From Citrobacter amalonaticus Y19 (GTDB lineage: Bacteria; Pseudomonadota; Gammaproteobacteria; Enterobacterales; Enterobacteriaceae): a DNA stretch of 64,000 nt. The stretch spans positions 930,001-994,000 of the forward strand of contig NZ_CP011132.1 of NCBI RefSeq assembly GCF_000981805.1, in the 5' to 3' direction. Below are positions 25,688-36,518 of this stretch, one piece after another (position 1 is the stretch's first letter; every line of letters begins with the position of its first letter). Made by a program: the position numbers and the translations under genes. The notes under the pieces were generated by a model, which did not search any database, was not told the origin of the DNA, and saw nothing but the letters and a program-made list of their open reading frames with translations.

Positions 25688-28132
25688 ATGAAAACTAAGA
25701 TCCCTGATGCCGTGATGGCAGCGGAGGTGAGTCGTCGTGGTTTAGTCAAAACGACGGCGATAGGCGGACTGGCGATGGCCAGCAGCGCGTTTACCCTGCC
25801 ATTTACCCGAATCGCCAATGCCGCCGAAGCCCTGAGCCCGGCGCAGGCCAGTGAAAAAGTCATCTGGAGCGCGTGTACCGTGAACTGCGGGAGTCGTTGC
25901 CCGTTGCGCATGCATGTTGTGGATGGCGAAATCAAATACGTTGAAACCGACAATACGGGTGATGACAACTATGACGGCTTGCATCAGGTGCGTGCCTGTT
26001 TGCGTGGGCGCTCCATGCGCCGTCGCGTCTATAACCCGGATCGTCTGAAATACCCGATGAAACGCGTGGGCAAGCGCGGAGAAGGTAAATTCGAGCGCAT
26101 CAGTTGGGATGAGGCGTACGACCTCATTGCCAGCAATATGCAGCGTCTGATTAAAGACTACGGTAACGAGTCTATCTACCTGAACTACGGTACCGGTACG
26201 CTGGGTGGTACGATGACCCGCTCATGGCCGCCGGGAGATACTCTGGTGGCGCGTCTGATGAACTGCTGCGGCGGTTATCTGAACCACTATGGTGACTACT
26301 CCTCCGCGCAAATTGCGGCGGGGCTGAACTATACCTACGGCGGCTGGGCAGATGGTAACAGCCCGTCTGACATCGAAAACAGTAAGCTGGTTGTGCTGTT
26401 CGGTAACAACCCTGGCGAAACCCGCATGAGCGGCGGTGGGGTCACCTACTATCTGGAGCAGGCGCGACAGAAATCGAATGCCCGGATGATCATTATCGAC
26501 CCGCGCTATACCGACACCGGGGCGGGTCGTGAAGATGAGTGGATCCCGATTCGTCCGGGTACCGATGCGGCGCTGGTGAATGCGCTGGCTTACGTGCTGA
26601 TCACTGAGAATATGGTCGACCAGCCATTCCTCGATAAGTACTGTGTGGGCTACGACGAGAAAACCTTACCGGCCAGCGCACCGAAGAATGGTCACTATAA
26701 GGCCTATATTCTGGGGCAGGGGAACGACGGTACGCCAAAAACGCCTGAGTGGGCGGCGCAAATTACCGGCATTCCGGCAGACCGCATTATCAAACTGGCG
26801 CGTGAAATCGGCAGTGCAAAACCGGCCTACATCAGCCAGGGGTGGGGACCGCAGCGTCACGCGAACGGTGAAATCGCCACCCGGGCTATTTCTATGTTGG
26901 CCATTCTGACCGGTAACGTCGGGATTAACGGCGGCAACAGCGGCGCACGTGAAGGCTCTTACGATCTGCCGTTTGTACGGATGCCCACGCTGGAAAACCC
27001 GGTAGAAACCAGTATCTCCATGTTTATGTGGACCGATGCAATTGAACGTGGTCCGGAAATGACCGCGCTGCGTGATGGGGTGCGCGGCAAAGACAAGCTC
27101 GACGTGCCGATTAAGATGATCTGGAACTACGCCGGTAACTGTCTGATCAACCAGCACTCAGAGATCAACCGCACGCACGACATCCTGCAGGATGACAAGA
27201 AGTGCGAAATGATTGTCGTCATCGATTGCCACATGACGTCGTCGGCGAAGTATGCCGACATCCTGCTGCCGGACTGTACGGCTTCTGAGCAGATGGACTT
27301 CGCGCTGGACGCCTCCTGCGGGAATATGTCTTACGTGATTTTCGCCGATCAGGCCATCAAGCCGCGTTTCGAATGCAAAACTATCTATGAAATGACCAGC
27401 GAGTTGGCGAAGCGCCTGGGCGTCGAATCGCAGTTTACCGAAGGGCGCACTCAGGAAGAGTGGATGCGTCATCTGTACGAGCAGTCGCGTCAAGCCATTC
27501 CGGAACTGCCGACCTTTGAGGAATTCCGTAAACAGGGTCTGTTTAAGCAGCGCGATCCGCAAGGGCATCACGTGGCCTATAAGGCGTTCCGCGACGATCC
27601 GCAGGCTAATCCGTTGACGACACCGTCGGGTAAAATCGAGATCTACTCGCAGGAGTTGGCGGAGATTGCCGCCACCTGGGAACTGCCAGAAGGCGATGTC
27701 ATCGATCCATTGCCGATCTACACGCCGGGTTTTGAGAACTACAACGATCCGTTGACCAAAGATTATCCGCTACAGCTAACGGGCTTCCACTATAAATCCC
27801 GGGTTCACTCTACCTATGGCAACGTTGATGTCCTGAAAGCGGCGTGCCGCCAGGAGATGTGGATCAATCCACTGGACGCGCAAAAACGGGGTATCCGCAA
27901 CGGTGATAAGGTCCGTATCTTCAACGGCCGCGGGGAGCTGCATATTGAGGCGAAAGTGACGCCGCGTATGATGCCTGGCGTGGTCGCGTTAGGTGAGGGG
28001 GCCTGGTATGACCCGGATACGAAACGCATTGACCAGGGCGGTTGTATCAACGTGTTGACCACGCAGCGCCCGTCTCCTCTGGCGAAGGGGAACCCGTCAC
28101 ATACGAACCTTGTTCAGGTTGAGAAGGTGTAA
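25688..28132 (+). CDS. dmsA: DMSO reductase catalytic subunit DmsA
   Basis: DmsA reduces dimethyl sulfoxide and other S- and N-oxides as terminal acceptor in anaerobic respiration, using a bis-MGD molybdenum cofactor. It is 814 residues. A twin-arginine signal (SRRGLV, 15-20) is followed by a hydrophobic stretch and a cleavage-like ANA near 43-45. The FS0 iron-sulfur motif has Cys63, Cys67, Cys71 and Cys104. The cofactor region includes TMTRSWPPG and the VLFGNNPGETRMSGGG stretch. dmsB follows 10 bases later and dmsC directly after that. Confidence 0.98.
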   Translation: MKTKIPDAVMAAEVSRRGLVKTTAIGGLAMASSAFTLPFTRIANAAEALSPAQASEKVIWSACTVNCGSRCPLRMHVVDGEIKYVETDNTGDDNYDGLHQVRACLRGRSMRRRVYNPDRLKYPMKRVGKRGEGKFERISWDEAYDLIASNMQRLIKDYGNESIYLNYGTGTLGGTMTRSWPPGDTLVARLMNCCGGYLNHYGDYSSAQIAAGLNYTYGGWADGNSPSDIENSKLVVLFGNNPGETRMSGGGVTYYLEQARQKSNARMIIIDPRYTDTGAGREDEWIPIRPGTDAALVNALAYVLITENMVDQPFLDKYCVGYDEKTLPASAPKNGHYKAYILGQGNDGTPKTPEWAAQITGIPADRIIKLAREIGSAKPAYISQGWGPQRHANGEIATRAISMLAILTGNVGINGGNSGAREGSYDLPFVRMPTLENPVETSISMFMWTDAIERGPEMTALRDGVRGKDKLDVPIKMIWNYAGNCLINQHSEINRTHDILQDDKKCEMIVVIDCHMTSSAKYADILLPDCTASEQMDFALDASCGNMSYVIFADQAIKPRFECKTIYEMTSELAKRLGVESQFTEGRTQEEWMRHLYEQSRQAIPELPTFEEFRKQGLFKQRDPQGHHVAYKAFRDDPQANPLTTPSGKIEIYSQELAEIAATWELPEGDVIDPLPIYTPGFENYNDPLTKDYPLQLTGFHYKSRVHSTYGNVDVLKAACRQEMWINPLDAQKRGIRNGDKVRIFNGRGELHIEAKVTPRMMPGVVALGEGAWYDPDTKRIDQGGCINVLTTQRPSPLAKGNPSHTNLVQVEKV

Positions 28133-28142
28133 GGAGTAACCG

Positions 28143-28760
28143 ATGACAACCCAGTATGGATTTTTTATTGATTCCAGCCGTTGCACCGGTTGTAAAACCT
28201 GCGAACTGGCCTGTAAAGATTACAAAGACTTAACCCCGGATGTTAGCTTTCGCCGCATTTATGAATACGCGGGCGGAGACTGGCAGGAAGACAACGGCGT
28301 CTGGCATCAGAACGTATTTGCTTACTATCTGTCCATTGCCTGCAACCACTGTGAAGATCCGGCCTGTACCAAGGTCTGCCCGAGCGGCGCGATGCACAAA
28401 CGGGAAGACGGCTTTGTGGTGGTGGATGAAGATATCTGCATCGGCTGTCGCTACTGTCATATGGCCTGCCCGTACGGCGCGCCGCAGTATAATGCTGCCA
28501 AAGGTCACATGACCAAGTGCGATGGCTGTCATGACCGCGTGGCCGATGGCAAGAAACCCATCTGCGTGGAATCTTGTCCGCTGCGCGCGCTGGATTTCGG
28601 TCCTATCGACGAACTGCGCAAGCAACACGGTGAACTGGCTGCCGTTGCCCCACTGCCGGGCGCGCACTTCACGAAACCGAGTATTGTGATCAAACCGAAT
28701 GCCAACAGCCGTCCGACCGGGGATACCACCGGTTATCTGGCGAATCCGAAGGAGGTGTAA
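28143..28760 (+). CDS. dmsB: DMSO reductase iron-sulfur subunit DmsB
   Basis: DmsB carries electrons from DmsC to DmsA through four [4Fe-4S] clusters. It is 205 residues with four ferredoxin-type Cys groups: CTGCKTCELAC near residue 16, CNHCEDPACTKVC near 67, CIGCRYCHMAC near 100, and CDGCHDR with CVESC after that. It has no signal peptide and is exported together with DmsA by the Tat system. It sits between dmsA and dmsC with almost no gap. Confidence 0.98.
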   Translation: MTTQYGFFIDSSRCTGCKTCELACKDYKDLTPDVSFRRIYEYAGGDWQEDNGVWHQNVFAYYLSIACNHCEDPACTKVCPSGAMHKREDGFVVVDEDICIGCRYCHMACPYGAPQYNAAKGHMTKCDGCHDRVADGKKPICVESCPLRALDFGPIDELRKQHGELAAVAPLPGAHFTKPSIVIKPNANSRPTGDTTGYLANPKEV

Positions 28761-28761
28761 G

Positions 28762-29625
28762 ATGGGAAGTGGATGGCATGAGTGGCCGCTGATGATCTTC
28801 ACGGTCTTCGGACAATGTGTGGTTGGCGGCTTCATTGTTCTGGCGCTGGCGCTGATGAAAGACGATCTGCGTGCAGAAACGCAACAGCACGTGATTACCT
28901 GCATGTTCGCGCTGTGGGTGCTGATGGGAATAGGTTTTATCGCTTCCATGCTGCACCTCGGCTCGCCAGTGCGGGCCTTTAACTCGCTTAACCGCGTAGG
29001 ATCGTCGGCACTGAGTAATGAAATTGCCAGCGGTTCGATTTTCTTTGCGGTTGGCGGGATTGGCTGGCTGCTGGCCGTGCTGAAAAAGCTCACTCCGGCT
29101 CTGCGTAACTTGTGGCTGCTGCTCACGATGGTACTGGGCGTGCTGTTCGTCTGGATGATGGTGCGCGTCTATAACAGCATCGATACCGTACCGACCTGGT
29201 ACAGCGTCTGGACGCCGCTGGGCTTCTTCCTGACGCTGCTGATGGGCGGTCCGCTGTTGGGCTATCTGCTGCTGCGCGTCGCGGGTGTTGACGGCTGGGC
29301 GATGCGTCTGCTGCCTGCGGTTTCACTGCTGGCGCTGGTGGTCAGTGCCATCATGTCGGTGATGCAGGGAGCGGAACTGGCGACTATTCACAGCTCCGTT
29401 CAGCAGGCTTCCGCGCTGGTACCGGACTACGGTTCGCTGATGGCCTGGCGTATTGGGGTACTGGCGGTGGCATTGTGCTGCTGGATTGTCCCACAGTTGA
29501 AAGGTTATCAGCCTGCGGTTCCGCTGCTGTCAGTGGCCTTTATTCTGCTGCTGGTGGGAGAACTGATTGGTCGCGGCGTATTCTATGGTCTGCATATGAC
29601 CGTCGGTATGGCGGTTGCCAGCTAA
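28762..29625 (+). CDS. dmsC: DMSO reductase membrane anchor DmsC
   Basis: DmsC anchors the DmsAB dimer to the inner membrane and oxidises menaquinol. From the ATG at 28762, one base after the dmsB stop, it has 287 residues, as in E. coli; GGAGG lies just upstream inside dmsB. About eight hydrophobic helices span the protein. It begins GSGWHEWPLMIFTVFGQ and ends with a helix containing GELIGRGVFYGLH. It is the last gene of dmsABC, closed by a strong terminator. Confidence 0.98.
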   Translation: MGSGWHEWPLMIFTVFGQCVVGGFIVLALALMKDDLRAETQQHVITCMFALWVLMGIGFIASMLHLGSPVRAFNSLNRVGSSALSNEIASGSIFFAVGGIGWLLAVLKKLTPALRNLWLLLTMVLGVLFVWMMVRVYNSIDTVPTWYSVWTPLGFFLTLLMGGPLLGYLLLRVAGVDGWAMRLLPAVSLLALVVSAIMSVMQGAELATIHSSVQQASALVPDYGSLMAWRIGVLAVALCCWIVPQLKGYQPAVPLLSVAFILLLVGELIGRGVFYGLHMTVGMAVAS

Positions 29626-29628
29626 GTG

Positions 29629-29659
29629 AAGAACCGGGGCTTTTGCCCCGGTTCTTTTA
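29629..29659. terminator. Bidirectional terminator between dmsC and ycaC
   Basis: A 12-bp perfect stem with a TTTT loop (29629-29640 with 29645-29656) is flanked by A and T tracts. It reaches the stop codon of convergent ycaC. Confidence 0.9.
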
Positions 29660-30283
29660 TTTCTGCTTAGTCAACGTATCGTAACTGGTCATCAGGTTGC
29701 GGTAATCCGGAATATGGTTGGAGAACAGTGTCGCCAGCCCCTCAATGTCATTGCGCCAGTCGCGGTGCAATTCACACGCCACGCCAAACCACGTCATGAG
29801 CTGAGCGCCAGCCTGCGACATCCTGTCCCATGCCGAATGACGGGTAATTTCATTAAACGTCCCGGAAGCATCGGTCACGACAAAGACATCAAAACCTTCT
29901 TCAATCGCCGACAGCGCCGGGAAGGCCACACAAACTTCCGTCACTACACCAGCAATAATCAGCTGTTTTTTCCCCGTGGCTTTGACCGCTTTTACGAAGT
30001 CTTCATTGTCCCAGGCGTTGATATTCCCTGGCCGCGCAATGTACGGGGCATCAGGGAACTGGGCTTTTAATTCAGGGACCAGCGGGCCGTTTGGTCCGGT
30101 TTCGAAACTGGTGGTGAGGATGGTTGGCAGATTGAAGTATTTGGCTAAATCGCCCAGTGCGAGCACGTTATTCTTAAATTTATCAGGGTCAATATCCCTG
30201 ACCAGTGAGAGTAGTCCGGCCTGGTGATCTACCAGAAGAACCGCAGCGTCGTTTTTATCGAGACGAACATAAGGCTTGGTCAT
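29657..30283 (-). CDS. ycaC: YcaC isochorismatase-family hydrolase
   Basis: YcaC is a cysteine hydrolase of the isochorismatase-like family; the E. coli protein crystallises as an octamer and its substrate is not settled. The product is 208 residues from the ATG at 30283, with AAGGAGAAG upstream. Candidate catalytic residues are Asp19 (LLVDHQAG) and Cys118 (GVVTEVCVAF). A longer frame to 30343 is not conserved. It is monocistronic and divergent from ycaD. Confidence 0.96.
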   Translation of the reverse strand: MTKPYVRLDKNDAAVLLVDHQAGLLSLVRDIDPDKFKNNVLALGDLAKYFNLPTILTTSFETGPNGPLVPELKAQFPDAPYIARPGNINAWDNEDFVKAVKATGKKQLIIAGVVTEVCVAFPALSAIEEGFDVFVVTDASGTFNEITRHSAWDRMSQAGAQLMTWFGVACELHRDWRNDIEGLATLFSNHIPDYRNLMTSYDTLTKQK

Positions 30284-30596
30284 TCTCTTCTCCTTGCTTG
30301 GGTCAACTATGCGCCCAGATTCATTCAGGTGCATAAGGTTCACTCAAAGCATAGAACGGAAAAAAAATGCTGCCGGAACTATGAGATTTTTCGACTAAGC
30401 GAAACGGAGTTCTCTTGCGTTAAATCAATAAAAACAGCAACCTGAAGCGTGCTGGTCATCAATAATTCATAATCTTAATCAATAAATTCAATCGAAGAGT
30501 GAAAAGGGCCGCCACGCCACGGTTTATGCCGATTGACAATGTTTTTGTTGGTGGCATGATGCGCGTGAAATTTGAACTTCCTCACGGTTTATACTC
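30284..30596. promoter_or_regulatory. ycaC-ycaD divergent region
   Basis: No gene is visible. For ycaD a TTGACA (30533-30538) and CATGAT (30555-30560), 16 bases apart, form a plausible promoter with a start near 30567. The ycaC promoter was not pinpointed. Confidence 0.5.
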
Positions 30597-31745
30597 ATGT
30601 CCACCTATACCCGACCCGTCTTGCTTTTGCTGGCTGGTCTACTTCTGTTGACCCTGGCGATCGCGGTGCTGAACACGCTCGTCCCGCTTTGGCTCGCCCA
30701 GGAAAACCTGCCGACGTGGCAGGTGGGTATGGTCAGTTCATCCTACTTTACCGGGAACCTGGTTGGGACGCTGTTGACCGGAGTGTTAATCAAACGCCTC
30801 GGGTTTAACCGTAGCTATTACCTTGCTTCGCTGATCTTTGCTGCTGGCTGTGTGGGGCTCGGCGTGATGGTGGGTTTCTGGAGTTGGCTGGCATGGCGTT
30901 TTGTCGCGGGTGTTGGCTGCGCCATGATTTGGGTTGTCGTCGAGAGTGCACTGATGTGCAGCGGGACATCACGCAACCGTGGGCGCCTGCTGGCAGCCTA
31001 CATGATGGTCTACTATGTGGGGACGTTCCTCGGGCAGTTGCTGGTCAGCAAAGTCTCTACGGAGTTGATGAACGTGCTGCCGTGGGCGACAGGACTGATT
31101 CTGGCAGGGATTTTACCGCTGCTCTTTACCCGTATCTTTAACCAGCAGTCTGAAGAACACAACGCCACGCCGATCACCGCGATGCTGAAACTGCGCCAGG
31201 CACGGCTGGGCGTTAATGGCTGCATCATTTCCGGGATTGTCCTCGGCTCGTTGTACGGCCTGATGCCGCTGTATCTCAATCATCAGGGGATGAGTAACGC
31301 CAGTATCGGTTTCTGGATGGCGGTACTGGTCAGCGCGGGGATCCTTGGTCAGTGGCCAATCGGGCGACTGGCGGATAAGTTTGGTCGACTACTGGTGCTG
31401 CGCGTACAGGTGTTCGTGGTGATTCTGGGGAGCATGGCGATGTTGACCCAGGCGGCAATGGCACCTGCTCTCTTTATTTTGGGGGCCGCGGGCTTCACGC
31501 TCTATCCGGTTGCGATGGCATGGGCTTGTGAGAAAGTGGAACATCATCAACTGGTGGCGATGAACCAGGCGTTATTGCTGAGCTACACTGTCGGCAGCCT
31601 GTTAGGCCCTTCCTTCACCGCCATGTTGATGCAGAATTATTCCGATAATCTTCTGTTTATTATGATTGCCAGCGTGTCGTTTATTTATTTACTGATGCTG
31701 CTGCGCAATGCCGGGCACACCCCGAATCCGGTTGCCCACGTTTAA
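30597..31745 (+). CDS. ycaD: YcaD MFS transporter
   Basis: YcaD is a major facilitator superfamily inner-membrane transporter with unknown substrate. At 382 residues it matches E. coli. About twelve hydrophobic segments are visible, with the loop 2-3 motif (GVLIKRLGFNRSY) and the equivalent loop 8-9 motif (GRLADKFGRLLVL). The ribosome site is weak. In E. coli K-12 ycaM, ycaN and ycaK lie between ycaD and pflA; here they are absent and a single terminator separates the two. Confidence 0.95.
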   Translation: MSTYTRPVLLLLAGLLLLTLAIAVLNTLVPLWLAQENLPTWQVGMVSSSYFTGNLVGTLLTGVLIKRLGFNRSYYLASLIFAAGCVGLGVMVGFWSWLAWRFVAGVGCAMIWVVVESALMCSGTSRNRGRLLAAYMMVYYVGTFLGQLLVSKVSTELMNVLPWATGLILAGILPLLFTRIFNQQSEEHNATPITAMLKLRQARLGVNGCIISGIVLGSLYGLMPLYLNHQGMSNASIGFWMAVLVSAGILGQWPIGRLADKFGRLLVLRVQVFVVILGSMAMLTQAAMAPALFILGAAGFTLYPVAMAWACEKVEHHQLVAMNQALLLSYTVGSLLGPSFTAMLMQNYSDNLLFIMIASVSFIYLLMLLRNAGHTPNPVAHV

Positions 31746-31807
31746 TTCTGCGTAAACAGTCTGCAATGTTGTATGCATCCTTTCTTCTGTTTTCCCTGAC
31801 TGATACT

Positions 31808-31836
31808 AAAAAGGCTACCTGAAAGGCAGCCTTTTT
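31808..31836. terminator. Bidirectional terminator between ycaD and pflA
   Basis: AAAAAGGCTACC pairs with GGCAGCCTTTTT (one mismatch) around a short loop. It has A- and T-runs on both sides and serves the convergent genes. Confidence 0.88.
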
Positions 31837-31847
31837 ACTCGACTCAA

Positions 31848-32588
31848 TTAGTACATCACTTTATGACCGTACTGCTCGAGAATGCCTTTGACGCGTTCCA
31901 TCGTCTCTTTCTTCGGTGGGTGCACACCATCCAGTTTGTACTCTTCACCCATCGCCACCCATTTGTGTTTACCCAGCTCGTGATAGGGCAGGAGCTCGAT
32001 TTTCTCAACGTTGCCCATATCGCGGGTAAATTCACCGAGTCGGTGCGCTGAGTCATCATCGTCAGACCAGCCAGGTACCACGACATAACGGATCCACACG
32101 TTGATATCTTTGTTGGCCAGATAGCGGGCGAACTCCAGCGTACGATGGTTGGAAACGCCGACAAGGTTCTGGTGGATCTCATCATTCATCTGCTTAAGAT
32201 CGAGCATCACCAGATCGGTGACCTCCAGCAGTTCATCAATCACCGGGTCGTAGCGGCGGACAAAACCGTTGGTATCCAGACAGGTATGGATACCTTCTTT
32301 CTTACAAGCACGAAACCAGTCACGAACAAATTCCGCTTGCAGGATGGCTTCACCGCCCGATGCCGTTACGCCGCCGCCGGATGCGTTCATAAAGTGGCGA
32401 TAGGTCACGACCTCTTTCATCAGTTCGTCAACGGTGACTTCTTTACCGCCGTGCGTGTCCCACGTATCGCGATTATGGCAATACAGGCAGCGCATCAGGC
32501 AGCCCTGGAAGAAAGTAATAAAGCGGATGCCCGGGCCGTCAACGGTACCACAGGATTCAAAGGAGTGAATGCGACCAATAACTGACAT
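31848..32588 (-). CDS. pflA: Pyruvate formate-lyase activating enzyme
   Basis: PflA is a radical SAM enzyme that makes the glycyl radical on PflB under anaerobic conditions. From the ATG at 32588 it has 246 residues, as in E. coli. The cluster motif CxxxCxxC is C30, C34, C37 (CLMRCLYC), followed by the glycine-rich SAM motif SGGGVTASGGE. The upstream frame to 32696 is not conserved. It lies downstream of pflB with a terminator hairpin in between, which limits its expression relative to pflB. Confidence 0.98.
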   Translation of the reverse strand: MSVIGRIHSFESCGTVDGPGIRFITFFQGCLMRCLYCHNRDTWDTHGGKEVTVDELMKEVVTYRHFMNASGGGVTASGGEAILQAEFVRDWFRACKKEGIHTCLDTNGFVRRYDPVIDELLEVTDLVMLDLKQMNDEIHQNLVGVSNHRTLEFARYLANKDINVWIRYVVVPGWSDDDDSAHRLGEFTRDMGNVEKIELLPYHELGKHKWVAMGEEYKLDGVHPPKKETMERVKGILEQYGHKVMY

Positions 32589-32725
32589 TGCGGTGTTTCT
32601 CCAGATGTGGCCCATCCGGGGCCGTGTTGGTGCACAGCTCATTGGCTGTGTCGAGTCTGTTTTGGCGGTTATCCATAGAGTATAGATAGCTGACAAAACA
32701 GGCTGCGGTAGGGAAACGACCTGTT

Positions 32726-32753
32726 AAAAAGGCCCCACTTCCGTGGAGCCTTT
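32726..32753 (-). terminator. pflB terminator
   Basis: On the minus strand AAAGGCTCCAC pairs with GTGGGGCCTTT (one G-T pair) around GGAA, followed by a T-run. Some read-through is expected into pflA. Confidence 0.85.
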
Positions 32754-32792
32754 ATTGTACGCCTTTTAACGCGTGATTTCAGTCAAAACACA

Positions 32793-35075
<2,283 letters not shown>

Positions 35076-35118
35076 GTAACACCTACCTTCTTAAGTGGAT
35101 TTTTTATTTACTGCGTAT

Positions 35119-35244
35119 ATACACTTCATCCTTCAAGCTGCCTCTTTGTTGGCTACGCTCATTCGCCCCAGTCACGTACTGTGTGTACGCTCCTGGGAAC
35201 TCATTCACTTGCCGCCTCAATGCAACTTGAATGATTTCGTGTAT
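35119..35244. repeat. ERIC (IRU) element between focA and pflB
   Basis: The 126-base imperfect palindrome starts ATACACTTCATCCTTCAAG and ends with its near reverse complement. Its core CGCCCCAGTCACGTAC...GTACGCTCCTGGG matches the conserved enterobacterial repetitive intergenic consensus. It lies wholly inside the focA-pflB transcript, so the RNA would form a long hairpin before the pflB ribosome site. Confidence 0.85.
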
Positions 35245-35255
35245 CGCGACATCAA

Positions 35256-36113
35256 TTAATGATGATCGTTGTCACGCAGATAAATGACCCAGTATGTCAA
35301 CCCAACCAACAAACCCCCGCCGATAATGTTGCCGATCGTAACCGGAATCAGGTTATCAGTGATGAAGTTCATCGCGGTCAGGTGAGAAAAATTTTCCGGG
35401 GCTGAGCCAACTGCGCTCCAGAACTCCGGCGTTGCGAGATCACGGATTACAATACCCATCGGGATCATAAACATGTTTGCGATACTGTGCTCAAAACCGC
35501 TGGCAACAAACATCGCAACGGGTAAAACCATGATAAACGCTTTATCCATCAGGCTACGGCCTGAGTAGCTCATCCAGACGGCCAGGCATACCATCAGGTT
35601 TGCGAGGATACCGAGACTGACGGCTTCAATAAAAGTATGGTGCATTTTGTGGTCGGCGGTTTGCAGGACGTTAAATCCCCACTGGCCGTTGGCGACCATA
35701 TATTCGCCAGAAAGCCACATCAACAGCACAAAGAGCAAGCAACCAATCAGGTTACCAAAATAGACGTTGAGCCAGTTTTTCGCCAATTGACCCCAGGTGA
35801 TACGACCACTGGCTTTGGCGACGACAATCAACACGGTTGATGTAAAGAGGTCTGCACCGCAGATGACGCAAAGAATCAACCCCAGAGAGAAGCAGATACC
35901 GCCAATCAGTTTCGCCATACCAAAAGGCATCGTACCTGTACCGGTCGTTGCAGTGATATAGAAAACAAAGGCGATGGAGATGAACACACCGGCAGTAATT
36001 GCCAGGAAGAAAGTCTTAAGCGGATGTTTCGTTGCTTTATAGACGCCTGCTTCTTCGGCCACTTTGGCCATTGCTGCAGGGAGTAAAAGATCAAAAGGGT
36101 TGTCAGCTTTCAC
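35256..36113 (-). CDS. focA: Formate channel FocA
   Basis: FocA is a pentameric inner-membrane channel that moves formate made by PflB. A GTG start at 36113 gives 285 residues (KADNPFDLLLPAAMA...), the E. coli length; upstream in-frame ATG codons lie in the promoter region. Six membrane helices and the family motifs are present, including GADLFTSTVLIVVAKASG, VASGFEHSIANM and IGNIIGGG, with the pore Thr and His (FEH) region intact. It is the first gene of focA-pflB. Confidence 0.98.
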   Translation of the reverse strand: MKADNPFDLLLPAAMAKVAEEAGVYKATKHPLKTFFLAITAGVFISIAFVFYITATTGTGTMPFGMAKLIGGICFSLGLILCVICGADLFTSTVLIVVAKASGRITWGQLAKNWLNVYFGNLIGCLLFVLLMWLSGEYMVANGQWGFNVLQTADHKMHHTFIEAVSLGILANLMVCLAVWMSYSGRSLMDKAFIMVLPVAMFVASGFEHSIANMFMIPMGIVIRDLATPEFWSAVGSAPENFSHLTAMNFITDNLIPVTIGNIIGGGLLVGLTYWVIYLRDNDHH

Positions 36114-36145
36114 ACTAACTCTCTCTTTATTAAGTCGGCGACGAG

Positions 36146-36187
36146 ATACTAACAAAGCATTATAGATGAGAAATTGATATAGATCAT
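36146..36187 (-). promoter_or_regulatory. focA-pflB anaerobic promoter with FNR site
   Basis: TTGAT-ATAG-ATCAT at 36174-36187 matches the FNR consensus at 9 of 10 positions. A TAGTAT -10 on the minus strand at 36146-36151 would place its centre near -41.5. This resembles the E. coli P6 promoter. An alternative -10, TATAAT at 36159-36164, would put the site over the -35. Confidence 0.7.
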
Positions 36188-36442
36188 ATCTCGCCTGGCT
36201 TATAGGCCCGTAATACGCATGGTTTTTATGCAATTACGGAGTAATTAATTGATTAATATGATAAAAATAAATTTTAAAATTTAGCAAATGAGTTGAAAAT
36301 TTTCCTTCCTGGGTCTGTTGGCCAGTTAATTAATATGGAGTAATTGACAGGCAAAGTAACAACTAACCGTTAAGTTGTTTAATATCAACTACCAATATTT
36401 AACCTTGTTATTACATTTATTTTTGGGCAGCCAAAAATAAGT
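36188..36442. promoter_or_regulatory. Upstream control region of focA-pflB
   Basis: This AT-rich stretch contains no gene. A second partial FNR-like sequence, TTGATTAATATGAT, occurs at about 36250-36263. In E. coli the equivalent region binds FNR, ArcA and IHF; no specific IHF or ArcA site could be assigned by eye. Confidence 0.4.
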
Positions 36443-36468
36443 AAAACGGGGCGCAAAGTGCGCCCCGT
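36443..36468 (-). terminator. ycaO terminator
   Basis: A 10-bp perfect stem (ACGGGGCGCA with TGCGCCCCGT) with a three-base loop is followed by a short T-run on the minus strand. Confidence 0.85.
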
Positions 36469-36518
36469 AATATAGCTCAGACGATTATTTAAACCTACTC
36501 AGTGTAGGTTAATTGCCT

